Assembly (NCBI GenBank): GCA_043785105.1
Contig: JAYVXO010000180.1
Span: 1-13,764 of the forward strand
From: Fimbriiglobus sp043785105
GTDB lineage: Bacteria > Planctomycetota > Planctomycetia > Gemmatales > Gemmataceae
DNA length: 13,764 bases
Reading direction: 5' to 3'
How positions within the stretch are numbered: position 1 is the first letter of the stretch; each line of letters opens with the position of its first letter. Shown one piece after another: positions 13,363-13,764 of this stretch. Below the pieces are notes generated by a model. The model made no database searches and was not told the DNA's origin. It saw nothing but the letters and a program-made list of their open reading frames with translations. A program made the translations under genes and the position numbers.

Positions 13363-13764
13363 TCACTTTTTGTCTTCGACTTCTAGCGGTGAAAACTGCC
13401 AGAACCCGAGCCGGCTTGTTAGCACTGGCGGCTTACCGGACGGCGTCTGGCCTGATTTGGATGGCGTTTCGGTGATGGCTAAAACGACGTTTCCGTTGTG
13501 ATTGATGGGCCGGAATGCGGTCATTAGTGAATAATCCACATCGTTCCACTGATGAATCAGTTTGCCGGTATGTGTTTGATACACTCGTAGCAATCTAGAA
13601 CTATTTGAGCGACGTTCATAATATGGAGCGATGGGGGCGTTCACTACATACGTATTTGTTGACAATAGCAAGAGTTCGCCATCCGGAGACAAATGGACTT
13701 TCGCGGAACTGTTTCCTCGGGTGAGTCTGATCTCTCCGGTTTGCATTCCTGTTACCGTATTGAC
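13363..13764 (-). CDS. C-terminal part of a probable WD40/beta-propeller protein (5' end outside window)
   Basis: The frame is open through the right edge, so the gene starts outside the window; Met at 13746 is probably internal because VNTVTG precedes it in frame and continues the same repeat pattern. Visible residues include TGEIRLTRGNSSAKVHLSPDGELLLLS and TGKLIHQWNDVD, which follow the propeller blade pattern of a turn with TG, a strand, then SPDG and another strand. Two blades can be made out, followed by a short charged tail VEDKK. Planctomycetes have many WD40-repeat proteins, often attached to kinases or secreted, but nothing here shows what this one is attached to. No function can be given beyond a likely protein-binding role. 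Confidence 0.65.
   Translation of the reverse strand, partial: VNTVTGMQTGEIRLTRGNSSAKVHLSPDGELLLLSTNTYVVNAPIAPYYERRSNSSRLLRVYQTHTGKLIHQWNDVDYSLMTAFRPINHNGNVVLAITETPSKSGQTPSGKPPVLTSRLGFWQFSPLEVEDKK

Noticed and set aside
12803..13366. Long minus-strand open frame of 187 codons across the repeat and toxin-antitoxin remnant
   Set aside because: It is read almost entirely from the palindromic repeat and antisense to the antitoxin remnant. The long frame comes from GC-rich repeat sequence, not a gene.
1..13764. tRNA, rRNA or replication origin
   Set aside because: No cloverleaf-like sequence, rRNA-like stretch or DnaA-box cluster was seen by eye, though this is not a systematic scan.

Overview
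The window looks like chromosomal DNA of a planctomycete, most likely of the Gemmata type (Gemmataceae). The evidence is a prepilin-like DUF1559 protein, a secreted or membrane-anchored prenyltransferase/squalene-oxidase-repeat protein, an FHA-GAF-HD-GYP regulator, WD40-type beta-propeller sequence, an addiction-module antitoxin of the type common in this group, and high-GC nested palindromic repeats. This placement comes from recognising families by eye; no search was run.

Layout. (1) 2-1286 is an IS630-type insertion sequence with TA flanks, imperfect terminal inverted repeats and a full DDE triad. Its transposase gene is split by a 40-bp templated insertion. (2) 1342-1707 (minus) is a small SWIM-like zinc-binding protein with a perfect TATAAT upstream. 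(3) 2061-2537 is a small two-helix membrane protein of unknown function. (4) 2685-4351 is an ECF sigma factor followed by a single-pass membrane protein. That protein has a zincless anti-sigma-like N-terminus on the cytoplasmic side and a DUF1559/pseudopilin-like C-terminus that should lie outside. (5) 4753-6339 is an FHA-GAF-HD-GYP signalling protein, convergent with (6) a UbiA-family prenyltransferase (6369-7250, minus). (7) 7790-8890 (minus) is an aquaporin-arsenate reductase fusion, bracketed by palindromic repeats. (8) 9099-10025 is a DUF1559 protein that has lost its C-terminus. (9) 10174-11028 is an unrecognised exported membrane protein, and 11185-12753 is the toroid-repeat protein. 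(10) 12797-13353 is a repeat-rich scar containing the remains of a toxin-antitoxin operon. (11) 13363 to the right edge (minus) is the C-terminal part of a probable WD40-type protein.

How the parts work together. The sigma factor and the following membrane protein form the one clear regulatory pair: the second gene plausibly holds the sigma factor at the membrane until its pilin-like outer domain senses something. The aquaporin-ArsC fusion is a self-contained arsenate detoxification device: the enzyme reduces arsenate to arsenite and the attached channel lets arsenite leave. The other genes look individually transcribed and separated by structured spacers.

The most unusual material is a family of palindromic repeats: two nested copies (about 7401-7758 and 12797-13097) and one minimal hairpin (8902-8965). 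The two large copies share the same left flank, but their internal spacers are in opposite orientation, as if an inner segment had inverted. One copy is fused to a decapitated antitoxin gene. The minimal hairpin lies 11 bases upstream of the chosen start of the aquaporin-ArsC gene.
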